From NCBI RefSeq assembly GCF_900185725.1, contig NZ_FYAU01000008.1, positions 1 through 64,000 on the forward strand: a stretch of 64,000 bases of DNA, in the 5' to 3' direction. Shown here one piece after another: positions 1-8,476 of this stretch. Under the pieces are notes generated by a model. It made no database searches and was not told where the DNA came from. It was given only the letters and a program-made list of their open reading frames with translations. This DNA is from Stappia sp. TSB10P1A. Lineage in GTDB: Bacteria; Pseudomonadota; Alphaproteobacteria; Rhizobiales; Stappiaceae. Both the position numbers and the translations under genes were made by a program. The stretch's first letter is position 1. The number at the start of each line of letters is the position of its first letter.

Positions 1-2
1 AC

Positions 3-617
3 TACACGGATCCGGGCGAGACCCAGGTGACCTTCACCAATGGCGCCAGCGCCGGTGATGCCGACAGCTTCTCGATCACCACCCAGGCCAATCCGGCGTC
101 GAACTCGACCACCCGCCAGAAGCTGGTGTCGCAGTTCAACGGCATCCTCAGCGAGATCGACAAGCTCGCGCAGGACACCTCGTTCAACGGCATCAACCTG
201 ATCAACTCCTCGTCTTCGAAGCTCACCGTCGCCTTCAACGAGAAGCGCGATGCCGCCAGCAAGTCGGAGCTGATCATCCAGGGTGAGAACCTCACCTCCT
301 CGGGCCTCAACATCACCAAGACCGTCAGCCTCAACGACACTGAGGCGAACCAGGCTCTCGACGAGCTCTCCAAGGCGCTGATCACCCTGCGCGAGGCCGG
401 ATCCAAGTTCGGCTCCAGCCTGTCCACGGTGCAGATCCGCAAGGACTTCACCAAGGCCTCGATCAACACCCTGCAGACGGGTGCCGACAACCTGGTGCTG
501 GCCGACACCAACGAGGAAGGTGCCAACCTCCTCGCCCTGCAGACCCGCCAGCAGTTGTCTACCACGGCGCTGTCGCTGTCCTCGCAGGCCGACCAGGCCG
601 TGCTACGTCTCTTCTAA
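3..617 (+). CDS. flagellin, C-terminal part (5' end outside window)
   Basis: This is the 3' part of a flagellin gene. The frame is open from the first bases of the window, so the true start lies upstream. The final ~90 residues form the conserved flagellin C-terminal D0/D1 helix, ending in a heptad-rich LLALQTRQQLSTTALSLSS stretch and the hydrophobic tail AVLRLF. This region packs in the filament core and is recognised by export chaperones. The preceding part, rich in Asn, Ser and Thr, would be the variable surface domain. It is followed by a strong terminator and then flbT and flaF, the usual flagellin regulators, which supports the call. Which flagellin paralogue it is cannot be decided from a fragment. 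Confidence 0.9.
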   Translation, partial: YTDPGETQVTFTNGASAGDADSFSITTQANPASNSTTRQKLVSQFNGILSEIDKLAQDTSFNGINLINSSSSKLTVAFNEKRDAASKSELIIQGENLTSSGLNITKTVSLNDTEANQALDELSKALITLREAGSKFGSSLSTVQIRKDFTKASINTLQTGADNLVLADTNEEGANLLALQTRQQLSTTALSLSSQADQAVLRLF

Positions 618-642
618 GGTAAATACTAGGCAAACATTTCCT

Positions 643-669
643 GGCGGCGGGATTCCCGCCGCCTTTTTT
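643..669 (+). terminator. intrinsic terminator after flagellin
   Basis: The hairpin GGCGGCGGG-ATT-CCCGCCGCC is followed directly by six T residues. It lies 25 bp after the flagellin stop, so flagellin mRNA can end here. flbT would then need read-through or its own promoter in the ~55 bp that remain. Confidence 0.9.
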
Positions 670-725
670 GCTTCAGGACACCTTAAAATCTTGCCTGAAT
701 CACTTCGTTGTGCGAGTATTCGAAC

Positions 726-1220
726 ATGGCACTGAAGATCGAACTGCGGCCAAGGGAAAGGTTTATCGTCGGGTCCACCGTGATCACGAACGGGGATCAC
801 CGGACGCATATCTTCATCGAGGGCAGCGAACCGATCCTTCGCGAGAAAGACATCTATACGGCGGAAACGGCAAACACCCCCGCCAAACGGATCTATCTTG
901 CTGTGCAGCTCATGTATCTCAACCAGGATATCGAGCGACACAGGAAGGTCTATTTCGACCTGGTGAACGACTTCATTCAGGCGGCACCGAGCACCATCGG
1001 CCTGATCGACGCCGTCAACAATGAGATCTTAACCGGTTCTCTCTACGCTGCCTTGCGACGGGCGAAGGAACTGGTCGAGTACGAACGGGAACTGATCGCA
1101 CATGCACAATCTGGCCACCGCAGCATATCAGCAGACGACGCAATCGACCGTGAGCCCGCGCGAACTGGAAGCCACACTGCTTCTCAAGGCGGCAGCCAGG
1201 CTTCAGGCGGTCAAGGATGA
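726..1220 (+). CDS. flbT: FlbT, flagellin synthesis regulator
   Basis: FlbT binds the 5' region of flagellin mRNA and controls its stability and translation in alphaproteobacteria. The product is 164 residues. The N-terminal MALKIELRPRERFIVGS, the KRIYLAVQLMYL segment and the YAALRRAKELVEYERELI C-terminal helix are typical of the family. The ATG at 726 is chosen because the homologous protein begins there; a TTG six codons upstream is also open. Family members usually end soon after the YERELI helix. Here a Ser/Gly/Gln-rich tail of about 40 residues continues inside flaF, giving a 119-bp overlap. FlaF usually acts together with FlbT. Confidence 0.9.
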   Translation: MALKIELRPRERFIVGSTVITNGDHRTHIFIEGSEPILREKDIYTAETANTPAKRIYLAVQLMYLNQDIERHRKVYFDLVNDFIQAAPSTIGLIDAVNNEILTGSLYAALRRAKELVEYERELIAHAQSGHRSISADDAIDREPARTGSHTASQGGSQASGGQG

Positions 1221-1473
1221 CTGGGGCACCGAGGGCGGCCCCGTCTCTCTGGACGAGGCGCTGTCCTACAACCGCCGTCTCTGGACGATCCTGGCGACCT
1301 CGGTGACGAGCAACGACAACCCGATGCCGCTGGAGATCAAACAGAATCTCGGTTCGCTCGGCGCCTTCATCCTCAAGCACACGCTTGATGTGATGACAAA
1401 TCCGAGCCCGGAGCGGCTGACGACGCTGATCCAGATCAACCGGAACATCGCCCAAGGCCTGCGCGGCACCTGA
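1102..1473 (+). CDS. flaF: FlaF, flagellin assembly/translation regulator
   Basis: FlaF is a small cytoplasmic protein needed for flagellin production and secretion, acting opposite FlbT. The product is 123 residues. The signature AAYQQTTQSTVSPRELEATL at the N-terminus (starting near residue 7) and the LWTILATSV and ALxxNIAQGLRG-like C-terminal segments are typical. The ATG at 1102 is needed to include the conserved YQQ motif, so the gene must begin inside the 3' end of flbT, in another frame. The two proteins are probably translationally coupled. A strong terminator follows 30 bp after the stop. Confidence 0.9.
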   Translation: MHNLATAAYQQTTQSTVSPRELEATLLLKAAARLQAVKDDWGTEGGPVSLDEALSYNRRLWTILATSVTSNDNPMPLEIKQNLGSLGAFILKHTLDVMTNPSPERLTTLIQINRNIAQGLRGT

Positions 1474-1503
1474 CCGGCGCCGCCTTTGCAAGATCCCTTC
1501 GAG

Positions 1504-1529
1504 AACGCCGGCCTTGGGCCGGCGTTTTT
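1504..1529 (+). terminator. terminator after flaF
   Basis: The hairpin AACGCCGGCC-TTG-GGCCGGCGTT is followed by TTT and ends the flbT-flaF transcript. Confidence 0.88.
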
Positions 1530-1677
1530 CGTACTGGGCAGGCGGGTGGCCGTATGGCCCGCATCGGACCAAAGCGCCGAGATGCTGACCCGTCGCGCCT
1601 TGAAATTGCTCAGGCGCCGCACGGGCTTGGCTAGAGCCAAGCACACCGACAGTTGGTATCAGACGTCAGGCCACGAG

Positions 1678-1714
1678 CAGAAACCCCGGCGAACCGTGTT
1701 CGCCGGGGTTTCTG
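1678..1714. terminator. bidirectional terminator between flaF and flgL
   Basis: A perfect 16-bp stem (CAGAAACCCCGGCGAA with its complement, loop CCGTG) lies between convergent transcripts. It sits 60 bp past the flgL stop on the minus strand. Apart from this and the flaF terminator, I see nothing in the 300 bp between flaF and flgL. Confidence 0.88.
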
Positions 1715-1774
1715 CAGGTAGGTTGAAGCGACGACCCAGAAAAGCGCCGCCGACCCGATCAGCCGGCGGTCCCG

Positions 1775-3304
1775 TTACAGGTACTTCGACAGCGACAGTT
1801 GCAGCATGATGCTGGTTGCCTGGTAGCTCACTTCCAGATTGGTCCGCAAGGTCAGGAGCTTGGCTGCCACCTCCTCCCGATTGACCCCTTCGATCCCGTC
1901 GACGATCAACTGGAGCGCGCCCTCTTCGACCCGGTGCCGCTCCTTGGCATCCGCCACCGTCCGCTGGACCGCCGCGAATTCCATATGGTTCTTGCGGATG
2001 CCCGACGCATCCGCGCCATTCGGCGTCAGCACCGCGTTGGAGCGATCAGCCATCGCCTGATAGAAGCGCTGGTTCTCGGGCTGGGACGGCGAGAAGTCGG
2101 AGGCGACAAAGGCCGCGAGAGCTTGCACCACCTGGCGATAGCCGTCTTCGTTGGCGCGGGCGCCGTACCCGACCGTCAGATTCTCGTCGATCGTCGCCTT
2201 CATGTCCGCCCGCGGACTGCCGGGGGAATTGTCGCCGACATACCAGGCGACCGTATCGGGCGTGCCGTCGCGCAGGGACGTTGCCGTCGCGAAGTCGCCC
2301 GCATTCGGAACCACCCGCGCCTGCGGCAGGTAGCCGGGCGGCACCGGAGACTTCGGCGCGGTGTCGAAGAACGCATCGGAGGCACGCATGGTCGAAGCCG
2401 CCTTGAGTTCCGTGCCGGCCAGCGTCTGCAACGCAGTGTCCAGCGCGGCCTTGAAGTTCTCCGCCGTGTCGGCGGGGGTCGCCCCGCGCTGGAAGGTGAA
2501 CTCCGGGTCCTGGGATGCTCCCTGGACGCCGATCGTGATTTCCGTCTGTGTCCCATCGGGCAGATTGACGAAAACCCGGATACCCTCGCCGGGTTCCGGC
2601 TGTCCGGTGAAGTCGACCTCCAGCGACGCCGGCGGTCCCGCCGTCTGTGTGACGGAGGCATTGCTGAGGCCGGACGAGACGTTGTCGATCTTGAAACCGA
2701 ACGGGTGGTCACCGTCCTCGGCAAAGGTCACCTGGCTGCCGACCACCGCAGTCGTGGTCCGCCCGTTGCCGAGCGCACCGAGATCCGCCTGATTGTACTC
2801 GCTGATCACCGTCTGCAAGCCGGCATAGTTGCCGTTGCCCGCGAGAATGAAGTCGAGACTCTGTACCGGCAGCGTGTCGGCCGTCTTGCCGGAGAACAGG
2901 TAGCGGCCGCCCACATCGGTGTTGAGATGCGCCATGAACTCGCGCAACGCGATCTCCGCCGACGTCTGGCTGGAGGTGCGGCCGTTGGAGAACAGCTCGA
3001 AATTGTTGCGATCTGTCGTGGCCTTGGCTTCGATGCGGATCGCCTCCAGGCGCCCGCTGGTCTTGTCGAGAGCATCCAGCCGCAAGCCGGCGATCTGGAT
3101 GGTCTGCCGATAGACCCCGACGGACGAGAGCTGCTGGCGGATCGACAGGTTGAGCACCCGCTCGGATCCCAGCCCGCCATAGGTTTCCGCCTTGAGGCCG
3201 GTGCCGAGCTGGCGCTGCAGGTCATCCATCTGCGAGCGCAGGGCCGTCAGGTAACTGACCTGCCGAGGCAGCGTAAAGCTGTTGCTGTACGGATTGATCG
3301 CCAT
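1775..3304 (-). CDS. flgL: FlgL, flagellar hook-filament junction protein
   Basis: FlgL (HAP3) joins the hook to the filament and is exported through the flagellar secretion channel. The 509-residue product has flagellin-like termini. The N-terminal helix runs from about residue 10 to 100 (QVSYLTALRSQMDDLQRQL, then GSERVLNLSIRQQL). The C-terminal helix covers the last ~80 residues (VEEGALQLIVDGIEG, then SYQATSIMLQLSLSKYL). Between them is a long variable region of about 300 residues, which makes the protein longer than enteric FlgL (about 317). It lies 8 bp behind flgK and is the last gene of flgE-flgK-flgL. Confidence 0.88.
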   Translation of the reverse strand: MAINPYSNSFTLPRQVSYLTALRSQMDDLQRQLGTGLKAETYGGLGSERVLNLSIRQQLSSVGVYRQTIQIAGLRLDALDKTSGRLEAIRIEAKATTDRNNFELFSNGRTSSQTSAEIALREFMAHLNTDVGGRYLFSGKTADTLPVQSLDFILAGNGNYAGLQTVISEYNQADLGALGNGRTTTAVVGSQVTFAEDGDHPFGFKIDNVSSGLSNASVTQTAGPPASLEVDFTGQPEPGEGIRVFVNLPDGTQTEITIGVQGASQDPEFTFQRGATPADTAENFKAALDTALQTLAGTELKAASTMRASDAFFDTAPKSPVPPGYLPQARVVPNAGDFATATSLRDGTPDTVAWYVGDNSPGSPRADMKATIDENLTVGYGARANEDGYRQVVQALAAFVASDFSPSQPENQRFYQAMADRSNAVLTPNGADASGIRKNHMEFAAVQRTVADAKERHRVEEGALQLIVDGIEGVNREEVAAKLLTLRTNLEVSYQATSIMLQLSLSKYL

Positions 3305-3312
3305 GGCTCTCG

Positions 3313-5196
3313 CTAGCTCCGCATCAGGATATCGAAGAGTTCTCTCACCACCTGCATCACCCGCGCATTGGCCGCATAGGCATTCTGCAGGGTGACGAGA
3401 TGCGCCAGTTCCTGGTCGACATCGACCTTGGAACTGTCGTCAAGACGTGTCTTCAGGTTCTGGGTTACCACCTGCTGGCCGGCCAGAGCCGCTTTCGCCT
3501 GGGCGGAACGCCCGCTTTGATGCGAGACGCTGGCGGTGACGAAGTCGGCGATGGAGCCCTTGAAGACGGAGCTGCTGCCGCCGATCCGGGTGCCCGGCGA
3601 GAAGGCCGTCGACGTCCCCTTCAGCTTGTCGAGGATCGCCTGCGGCCGTGTCGCATCGCCGGTGGCGACCCCGGGCGCATACTCGACGAGCAGCGCCGGG
3701 TCGTTCAGGATCTCCTGCGACACACGGATGCGCGAGGCGAAGCCGGTGGTGTTGGGTCGCCCGTCCGCAATCCCCGTGAACGCGCTGCCATTGTCGTCGA
3801 CGAAGAGCGAGAACGCATCGCCAAAGGCCGAGGAACTCCCGGCGGTTTCCAGGGCGCTGAGCCGCTCGATACGAACGCTTCCCGGTGCCGTGCTCTCCAG
3901 CCGAAGGGTCGAGCCGCCCGGAGCGGAGGCTGCGAAGGTGCCCGCACCGATCCGCGGATCGGCGTCGAGAGCCGCCTGGATATTGGCGGCGATGGTGGTG
4001 TAGTCGCCGCTGGAGAAATCGACAGCCAGGAAGATGTCGTTGGAATCGTTGGTTGCCGTCAGGGCCGGCGGGGTCGGACCATCGCTGCGATAGATGGTGA
4101 CCGACTTGGTTCGCCCGGTGGCGAGATCCTTGTACTCGAAGCTGAGACTGTCGCCCGGCTGCAGGTTGGCAAGATCGACCTCGTAGCCGGTCTGAACGCC
4201 GGCATCGATATGAGGCGTTCCCTGCTGCTCGTGCGTGGAGAAGGCGCGGGCGACGGCTGCGGCGATCTCGTCGAGCTGGGTCTGGGCATGCACCAGCGCC
4301 TCGTCGCGCATGTTGATGAGGCCGGCAATCGACCCGCTGCGCAACGTCCGTGTCGAAAGCAGGTCGATCTGACTGCCCTCGGAATTCTCCAGGACCAGCG
4401 TTCCAACGCCCCGCAGGTCGCCATCCATCGAATAGAGCGCGTTGGAATTGACGCTGCCGCGGGCATCGAACTTCAGCTTCATCACGTCGACATCGTAGAG
4501 CAGCGTGCCGCCACCCATGTGGATGCGGACGCCGCCTTGCTCCGTCGGCTTGACCGTGATGTCGATATATCCCGCAAGTTCCTCCAGCATCGTGTCGCGC
4601 TTGTCCATCAAGCCGACGGGGGCAGACCCGTCCTGCGAGGAAGCGACGATCTGGCGGTCGAGCTGCTGAATGTCCGCTAGAAGCGCATTGACCCGGTCGA
4701 CCTGGTCGGCGATCTGGTACTCGACCTCCTGCCGCATCGACTGGATGTCGTTGGACATCGAGTTCAGCTTGCCCGCCAGTTGCTCCGCCATGCGCAGGAC
4801 TTCGAGCCGGTTGGAATAGTCCTCCGGCCCCGAGACAAGGTTCGACATCGATGCCAGGAAGGCATTGTAGGAGTTCGACAGCGAGCCGGCATCGCCGATC
4901 GTCCCGAACAGGGTGTCGATCCGCGCCAGATATTGCTGCGAGACCGAGGCGTAGTTGTATTCCGCCAGCGAGGTGCGGTACTGGCTCTGGACCGCCACAT
5001 CCAGGTATCGGCGCATGCTGTCGACATTGAGGCCGGTGATCCGGCCGTTGCCGTCATAGGCCGCCGAGGCGCTGATCGACTTGCGCGTGTAGCCGACAGT
5101 GTCGGCATTGGCGATGTTGCTCGCTGTCACATCGAGCTGGCGCTGGTTGTAGCCAAGCCCGATCAAAGCGGTATTGAGAGCGCTGCTCAGTCCCAT
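3313..5196 (-). CDS. flgK: FlgK, flagellar hook-associated protein 1
   Basis: FlgK (HAP1) forms the first ring of the hook-filament junction. The 627-residue product starts MGLSSALNTALIGLGYNQRQLDVTASNIANADTVGY, the rod/hook-family N-terminal helix with the ASNIANADTxGYTR motif. The C-terminal 80 residues carry the matching helix (LVTLQNAYAANARVMQVVRELFDIL). The middle of the protein is the variable exposed domain. The gene lies 80 bp downstream of flgE, with a G/C-rich hairpin between them, and 8 bp upstream of flgL. It is probably read through from the flgE promoter, with some attenuation at the hairpin. Confidence 0.92.
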   Translation of the reverse strand: MGLSSALNTALIGLGYNQRQLDVTASNIANADTVGYTRKSISASAAYDGNGRITGLNVDSMRRYLDVAVQSQYRTSLAEYNYASVSQQYLARIDTLFGTIGDAGSLSNSYNAFLASMSNLVSGPEDYSNRLEVLRMAEQLAGKLNSMSNDIQSMRQEVEYQIADQVDRVNALLADIQQLDRQIVASSQDGSAPVGLMDKRDTMLEELAGYIDITVKPTEQGGVRIHMGGGTLLYDVDVMKLKFDARGSVNSNALYSMDGDLRGVGTLVLENSEGSQIDLLSTRTLRSGSIAGLINMRDEALVHAQTQLDEIAAAVARAFSTHEQQGTPHIDAGVQTGYEVDLANLQPGDSLSFEYKDLATGRTKSVTIYRSDGPTPPALTATNDSNDIFLAVDFSSGDYTTIAANIQAALDADPRIGAGTFAASAPGGSTLRLESTAPGSVRIERLSALETAGSSSAFGDAFSLFVDDNGSAFTGIADGRPNTTGFASRIRVSQEILNDPALLVEYAPGVATGDATRPQAILDKLKGTSTAFSPGTRIGGSSSVFKGSIADFVTASVSHQSGRSAQAKAALAGQQVVTQNLKTRLDDSSKVDVDQELAHLVTLQNAYAANARVMQVVRELFDILMRS

Positions 5197-5233
5197 GGCC
5201 TCACCCGGCGTTGGCCTCTCGGCGTCGCAAGGA

Positions 5234-5259
5234 CCGGCTGGCGCAAAGACGCCAGCCGG
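5234..5259 (-). terminator. hairpin between flgE and flgK
   Basis: A perfect 10-bp G/C-rich stem (CCGGCTGGCG / CGCCAGCCGG) with a 6-nt loop has no T-tract after it. It fits an attenuator or mRNA-stabilising hairpin at the end of flgE better than a full terminator. Confidence 0.5.
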
Positions 5260-5276
5260 CCGAATTCAGGCCCGCG

Positions 5277-6680
5277 TCAGCGGATCATGTTGATCGCTTC
5301 CTTCAGCATCTGGTCGCTGGAGCTGACGATGCGGGTATTGGCCGAATAGGCCTGCTGCGTGATGATCAGCTTGGAGAACTCGTCGGCGATGTCGGTATTG
5401 GACGCCTCCAGCCGCTTGCCGATGATCTTGCCGTTCGCCCCGGCGATCGGCTCGCCCGATTCCGGCGTCACCTCGAAGGCGCCGCCGCTGACGCGCTCCA
5501 GCCAGGCCTCGCCCGAGAACGTGACCAGCGAGATCTCGTAGAGTTCGCGGGTCCGGCCGTTGGAGTAGGAGGCGACCAGGCGGCCGGCTTCGGAAACCGT
5601 GACGCCGGTCAGGTCGCCGGCGGGATAGCCGTTCTGGATCAGCTTGGAGATCTTCGCGCTGCCGTTGCTGTCGGCGAACTGGGTCAGCGCATTGGTGCCG
5701 AAGCTGAGCGTGACATTGCCGACCGGCTGCCCGTCGACATTGAGGCCGGTCATCGTCATCGTATCGTTGGCCGGCAGCGTCATGCGGCCGTTGGCGCCGA
5801 ACTGGGCATCGGAGACCTTGACCCACTTGTCATCGGTGCCGGTCGCCTGGGAATCCGCGAGATAGTAGAGCGACCAGGTGTCCGGCTGGGTGCCATCGTC
5901 CTCGAACGTCTTGGCCCAGCGCATCTGCACGTTCACCGGCGTGCCGTTGGCGTTGTAGACGGTGATGGCCTCGCCGGCGATCGAACTGTTGAGGAACGTG
6001 ACCTCGTCATCGGCGGAAATGGAGTTGGCGCCGACCACATGGGTGGCGGGCGCGCCGTCCGGCGCCACGCCGGTGGAGGCCTTGGTCAGGGAGCTGTCGA
6101 GCGTATCCGATCCGCCGGCCAGCTTGGTGCTGGTCTGCGGCGTGGTCGGCAGGTTGCCCTCGTAGTTGATGCGGTCGGTCACCACCGCCGGGATCACCGA
6201 GGTATCGATGGTGATGATCGAGGGAACCGAACCGGAGACGTTCTTGGTCACCGGATCGATCGGCTGCCCCATCAGGTAGTAGCCGGCGCCGTTGACCAGG
6301 CGCCCCTCCTTGTCGACCTCGAAGTCGCCGCGGCGGGTGTAAAGGTCGTTGCCGGTGAAAATGGAGCGGCCGTCGACTTCGCCGGCCCGGCTCTGCACGA
6401 CGAAATAGCCGCTGCCGTTGATGCCCATATAGGTGTCGACCTGGCTCTGCTGCAGGTCGCCCTGAATGCCGTTGGTCGCCCGCGACGTCGCCGAGACCGT
6501 GCCGGCCAACTGGTTGGGCTGCGCGCCCTTGCCGCCGCCGACCAGATCGGAGAACGACGTATCGAGCCGCTTGTAGCCGACGGTCGCCGAGTTGGCGATG
6601 TTACCCGAGATGTTCTCCAGCGCACGAGCCTGCGCGGAAAGGCCGGACACGGCCGCGTTCAATGCACCAAAAACACCCAT
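5277..6680 (-). CDS. flgE: FlgE, flagellar hook protein
   Basis: FlgE polymerises into the flagellar hook. The 467-residue product begins MGVFGALNAAVSGLSAQARALENISGNIANSATVGYKR, the classic hook-family N-terminal helix and box. It ends with the partner helix LEASNTDIADEFSKLIITQQAYSANTRIVSSSDQMLKEAINMIR. The ATG at 6680 is preceded by the Shine-Dalgarno GGAGG seven bases away and matches the family start; the frame stays open further upstream but that part is not hook-like. Transcription is probably from the sigma-54 promoter about 75 bp upstream. It is the first gene of flgE-flgK-flgL. Confidence 0.93.
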   Translation of the reverse strand: MGVFGALNAAVSGLSAQARALENISGNIANSATVGYKRLDTSFSDLVGGGKGAQPNQLAGTVSATSRATNGIQGDLQQSQVDTYMGINGSGYFVVQSRAGEVDGRSIFTGNDLYTRRGDFEVDKEGRLVNGAGYYLMGQPIDPVTKNVSGSVPSIITIDTSVIPAVVTDRINYEGNLPTTPQTSTKLAGGSDTLDSSLTKASTGVAPDGAPATHVVGANSISADDEVTFLNSSIAGEAITVYNANGTPVNVQMRWAKTFEDDGTQPDTWSLYYLADSQATGTDDKWVKVSDAQFGANGRMTLPANDTMTMTGLNVDGQPVGNVTLSFGTNALTQFADSNGSAKISKLIQNGYPAGDLTGVTVSEAGRLVASYSNGRTRELYEISLVTFSGEAWLERVSGGAFEVTPESGEPIAGANGKIIGKRLEASNTDIADEFSKLIITQQAYSANTRIVSSSDQMLKEAINMIR

Positions 6681-6752
6681 GTGAACCTCCAGAACGGATC
6701 GGATGGCGTGGCGAGGCCCGTCGAACGGACCACGCTCTTGCCTCCCGAGTTC

Positions 6753-6767
6753 GCAAGTGTCGTGCCA
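6753..6767 (-). promoter_or_regulatory. sigma-54 (-24/-12) promoter of flgE
   Basis: On the minus strand the sequence CTGGCACGACACTTGCGA matches the RpoN consensus TGGCAC-N5-TTGC at every invariant base, with exact spacing. The -12 element lies 73 bp upstream of the flgE ATG, leaving a leader of about 60 nt. Confidence 0.85.
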
Positions 6768-6856
6768 GTTCCGGAAAACTCCGCAACTCATTGAAAGAAA
6801 AGGAAACAGGCATTTGAAGAGGACAGGCGCCGGGGTCTGGCCGGCAGCTTTGTCCT

Positions 6857-6885
6857 CCCTGCCCGGCAAGTCCTGCCGGGCAGGG
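6857..6885. promoter_or_regulatory. palindromic ftr/FlbD-like enhancer candidate
   Basis: A perfect 12-bp inverted repeat around AGTCC has the core CCCGGCAAGTCCTGCCGGG. It lies about 90-120 bp upstream of the flgE -24 element, where activators of RpoN bind. From memory, it resembles the ftr elements bound by FlbD in Caulobacter. It also lies about 80 bp upstream of the divergent MoxR gene. Confidence 0.55.
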
Positions 6886-6966
6886 TCGGCAACCGGGCAG
6901 CTCTTGCGCAGCACCGTCCCGCCCCATACTGTGCCGCGCATTGGGATCGTTCTGACGGGAAGACAC

Positions 6967-7812
6967 ATGCGTTTTGAAGGCACGTCCGGCTATGTCGCCA
7001 CCGAGGATCTGCGGATTGCCGTCAATGCGGCGATCGCACTGCAGAGGCCGCTGCTGGTGAAAGGCGAGCCGGGCACCGGAAAAACCGTGCTGGCACAGGA
7101 GATCGCCGCAGCGCTCGGGGCGAACCTCATCGAATGGCACATCAAGTCGACGACCAAGGCCCAGCAGGGTCTTTACGAGTACGATGCCGTCTCGCGCCTG
7201 CGCGACAGCCAGCTCGGCGATGACCGGGTCCACGACATCGCCAACTACATCCGCAAGGGACGGCTGTGGGAGGCCTTCACCGCCGACACCCGTCCGGTGC
7301 TGCTGATCGACGAGATCGACAAGGCGGATATCGAGTTCCCCAACGACCTTCTGCGCGAACTCGACCGCATGGAGTTCCACGTCTACGAGACCGGCGAGAC
7401 CATCAGCGCCCGCCAGCGTCCGGTGGTCATCATCACCTCGAACAACGAGAAGGAACTGCCCGACGCGTTCCTGCGGCGCTGCTTCTTCCACTACATCACC
7501 TTCCCCGACGCCCAGACCATGTCGGACATCGTCGATGTGCACTTCCCCGGCCTGAAGCAGGAGCTGCTGCGCGAGGCGCTGAAAGTGTTCTATGACCTGC
7601 GCGAAACGCCGGGCCTGAAGAAGAAGCCCTCCACCTCGGAACTGCTCGACTGGATCAAGCTGCTGCTGAGCGAGGACATCGACGCGGCAACGCTGCGCGA
7701 GCGCGACGGGCGCAAGCTGATCCCGCCGCTGCACGGCGCCCTGCTGAAGAACGAACAGGACGTGCAACTGTTCGAGAAGCTCGCCTTTCTCAGCCGGCGC
7801 GACGGACGCTGA
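6967..7812 (+). CDS. MoxR-family AAA+ ATPase (CoxD-like)
   Basis: This is a MoxR-type AAA+ ATPase of 281 residues. Walker A is GEPGTGKT at 33-40. Walker B is VLLIDEIDKAD, with DEID at about 115-118, followed by sensor 1 TSNNEKELPDAFLRRC. Such ATPases remodel or insert cofactors into partner proteins and normally work with a von Willebrand A protein. The CoxE-like VWA gene starting at 11715 is the probable partner, although four genes separate them. The ATG at 6967 begins the conserved RFEGTSGYVATEDL segment. A secreted-protein gene follows after 4 bp. Confidence 0.85.
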   Translation: MRFEGTSGYVATEDLRIAVNAAIALQRPLLVKGEPGTGKTVLAQEIAAALGANLIEWHIKSTTKAQQGLYEYDAVSRLRDSQLGDDRVHDIANYIRKGRLWEAFTADTRPVLLIDEIDKADIEFPNDLLRELDRMEFHVYETGETISARQRPVVIITSNNEKELPDAFLRRCFFHYITFPDAQTMSDIVDVHFPGLKQELLREALKVFYDLRETPGLKKKPSTSELLDWIKLLLSEDIDAATLRERDGRKLIPPLHGALLKNEQDVQLFEKLAFLSRRDGR

Positions 7813-7816
7813 CCCG

Positions 7817-8356
7817 ATGGCGCGCCGGCAGGTCCCGCTTGCCGCTTCGCTCTTCGCCCTGCTGCTCCTGACGGCGGCCTGGTCGGCCCCGGCCATGGCC
7901 CAGGACAAGGGCACGGATGCGGGCTGGACCAACGTGATCAACGGCATGCGGCACTTCACCGGCCTCGTCTGTCCGGACAAGCTGGCATCGCTCAACCGCA
8001 CCCGCGTGCTCTCCGGTTCGGCCGACCGGCATGCCGGCTGCGTCTATCAGAATGCCGAAGGCATCTCGGCGGTGCTGCGGACCCATCCCTCCGGCGCCGG
8101 CGAGCAGGCGGCGCGCGCATTCCGCGACCGCTTCCACGCCGCCGGTTTCAAAACGGCGGAGATGACCGGCGCGGCCGCCAGCGGCATCTCCTTCCTGACC
8201 GGCGCGCGCGGCGGCAAGGAGCGATGCGAGACGCTGTGGCGCTTGCGGAACGGCAGCGCCGATTTCACCCTGTGGATCGCCTACTCGCTCCCGGACGAAA
8301 CCGGCGAAATCGGCGCGCTGGTGGCAGCCTTCGCCCGGCTGCTCGCCTCGCGCTAG
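7817..8356 (+). CDS. secreted protein of unknown function
   Basis: I do not recognise the family. The 179-residue product starts with a clear Sec signal peptide (MARRQVPLAASLFALLLLTAAWSAPAMA, cleavage after AMA at about residue 28). The mature part is about 150 residues with three cysteines (in VCPDK, GCVYQ and RCETLW), which could form a disulfide in the periplasm. The gene starts 4 bp after the MoxR stop, so it is probably co-transcribed with it. Its role is unknown. Confidence 0.7.
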   Translation: MARRQVPLAASLFALLLLTAAWSAPAMAQDKGTDAGWTNVINGMRHFTGLVCPDKLASLNRTRVLSGSADRHAGCVYQNAEGISAVLRTHPSGAGEQAARAFRDRFHAAGFKTAEMTGAAASGISFLTGARGGKERCETLWRLRNGSADFTLWIAYSLPDETGEIGALVAAFARLLASR

Positions 8357-8476
8357 AGCCCTTTCGGCCACGCTGAACGGCACAGAGACAGCGGCGACAT
8401 GGATTTTCCGGACGCGCGGCGGCCGGCTTGCGGTTAGACTTGCCTGCATCGTTCACTGACGGGAGCCACTGCCGCC

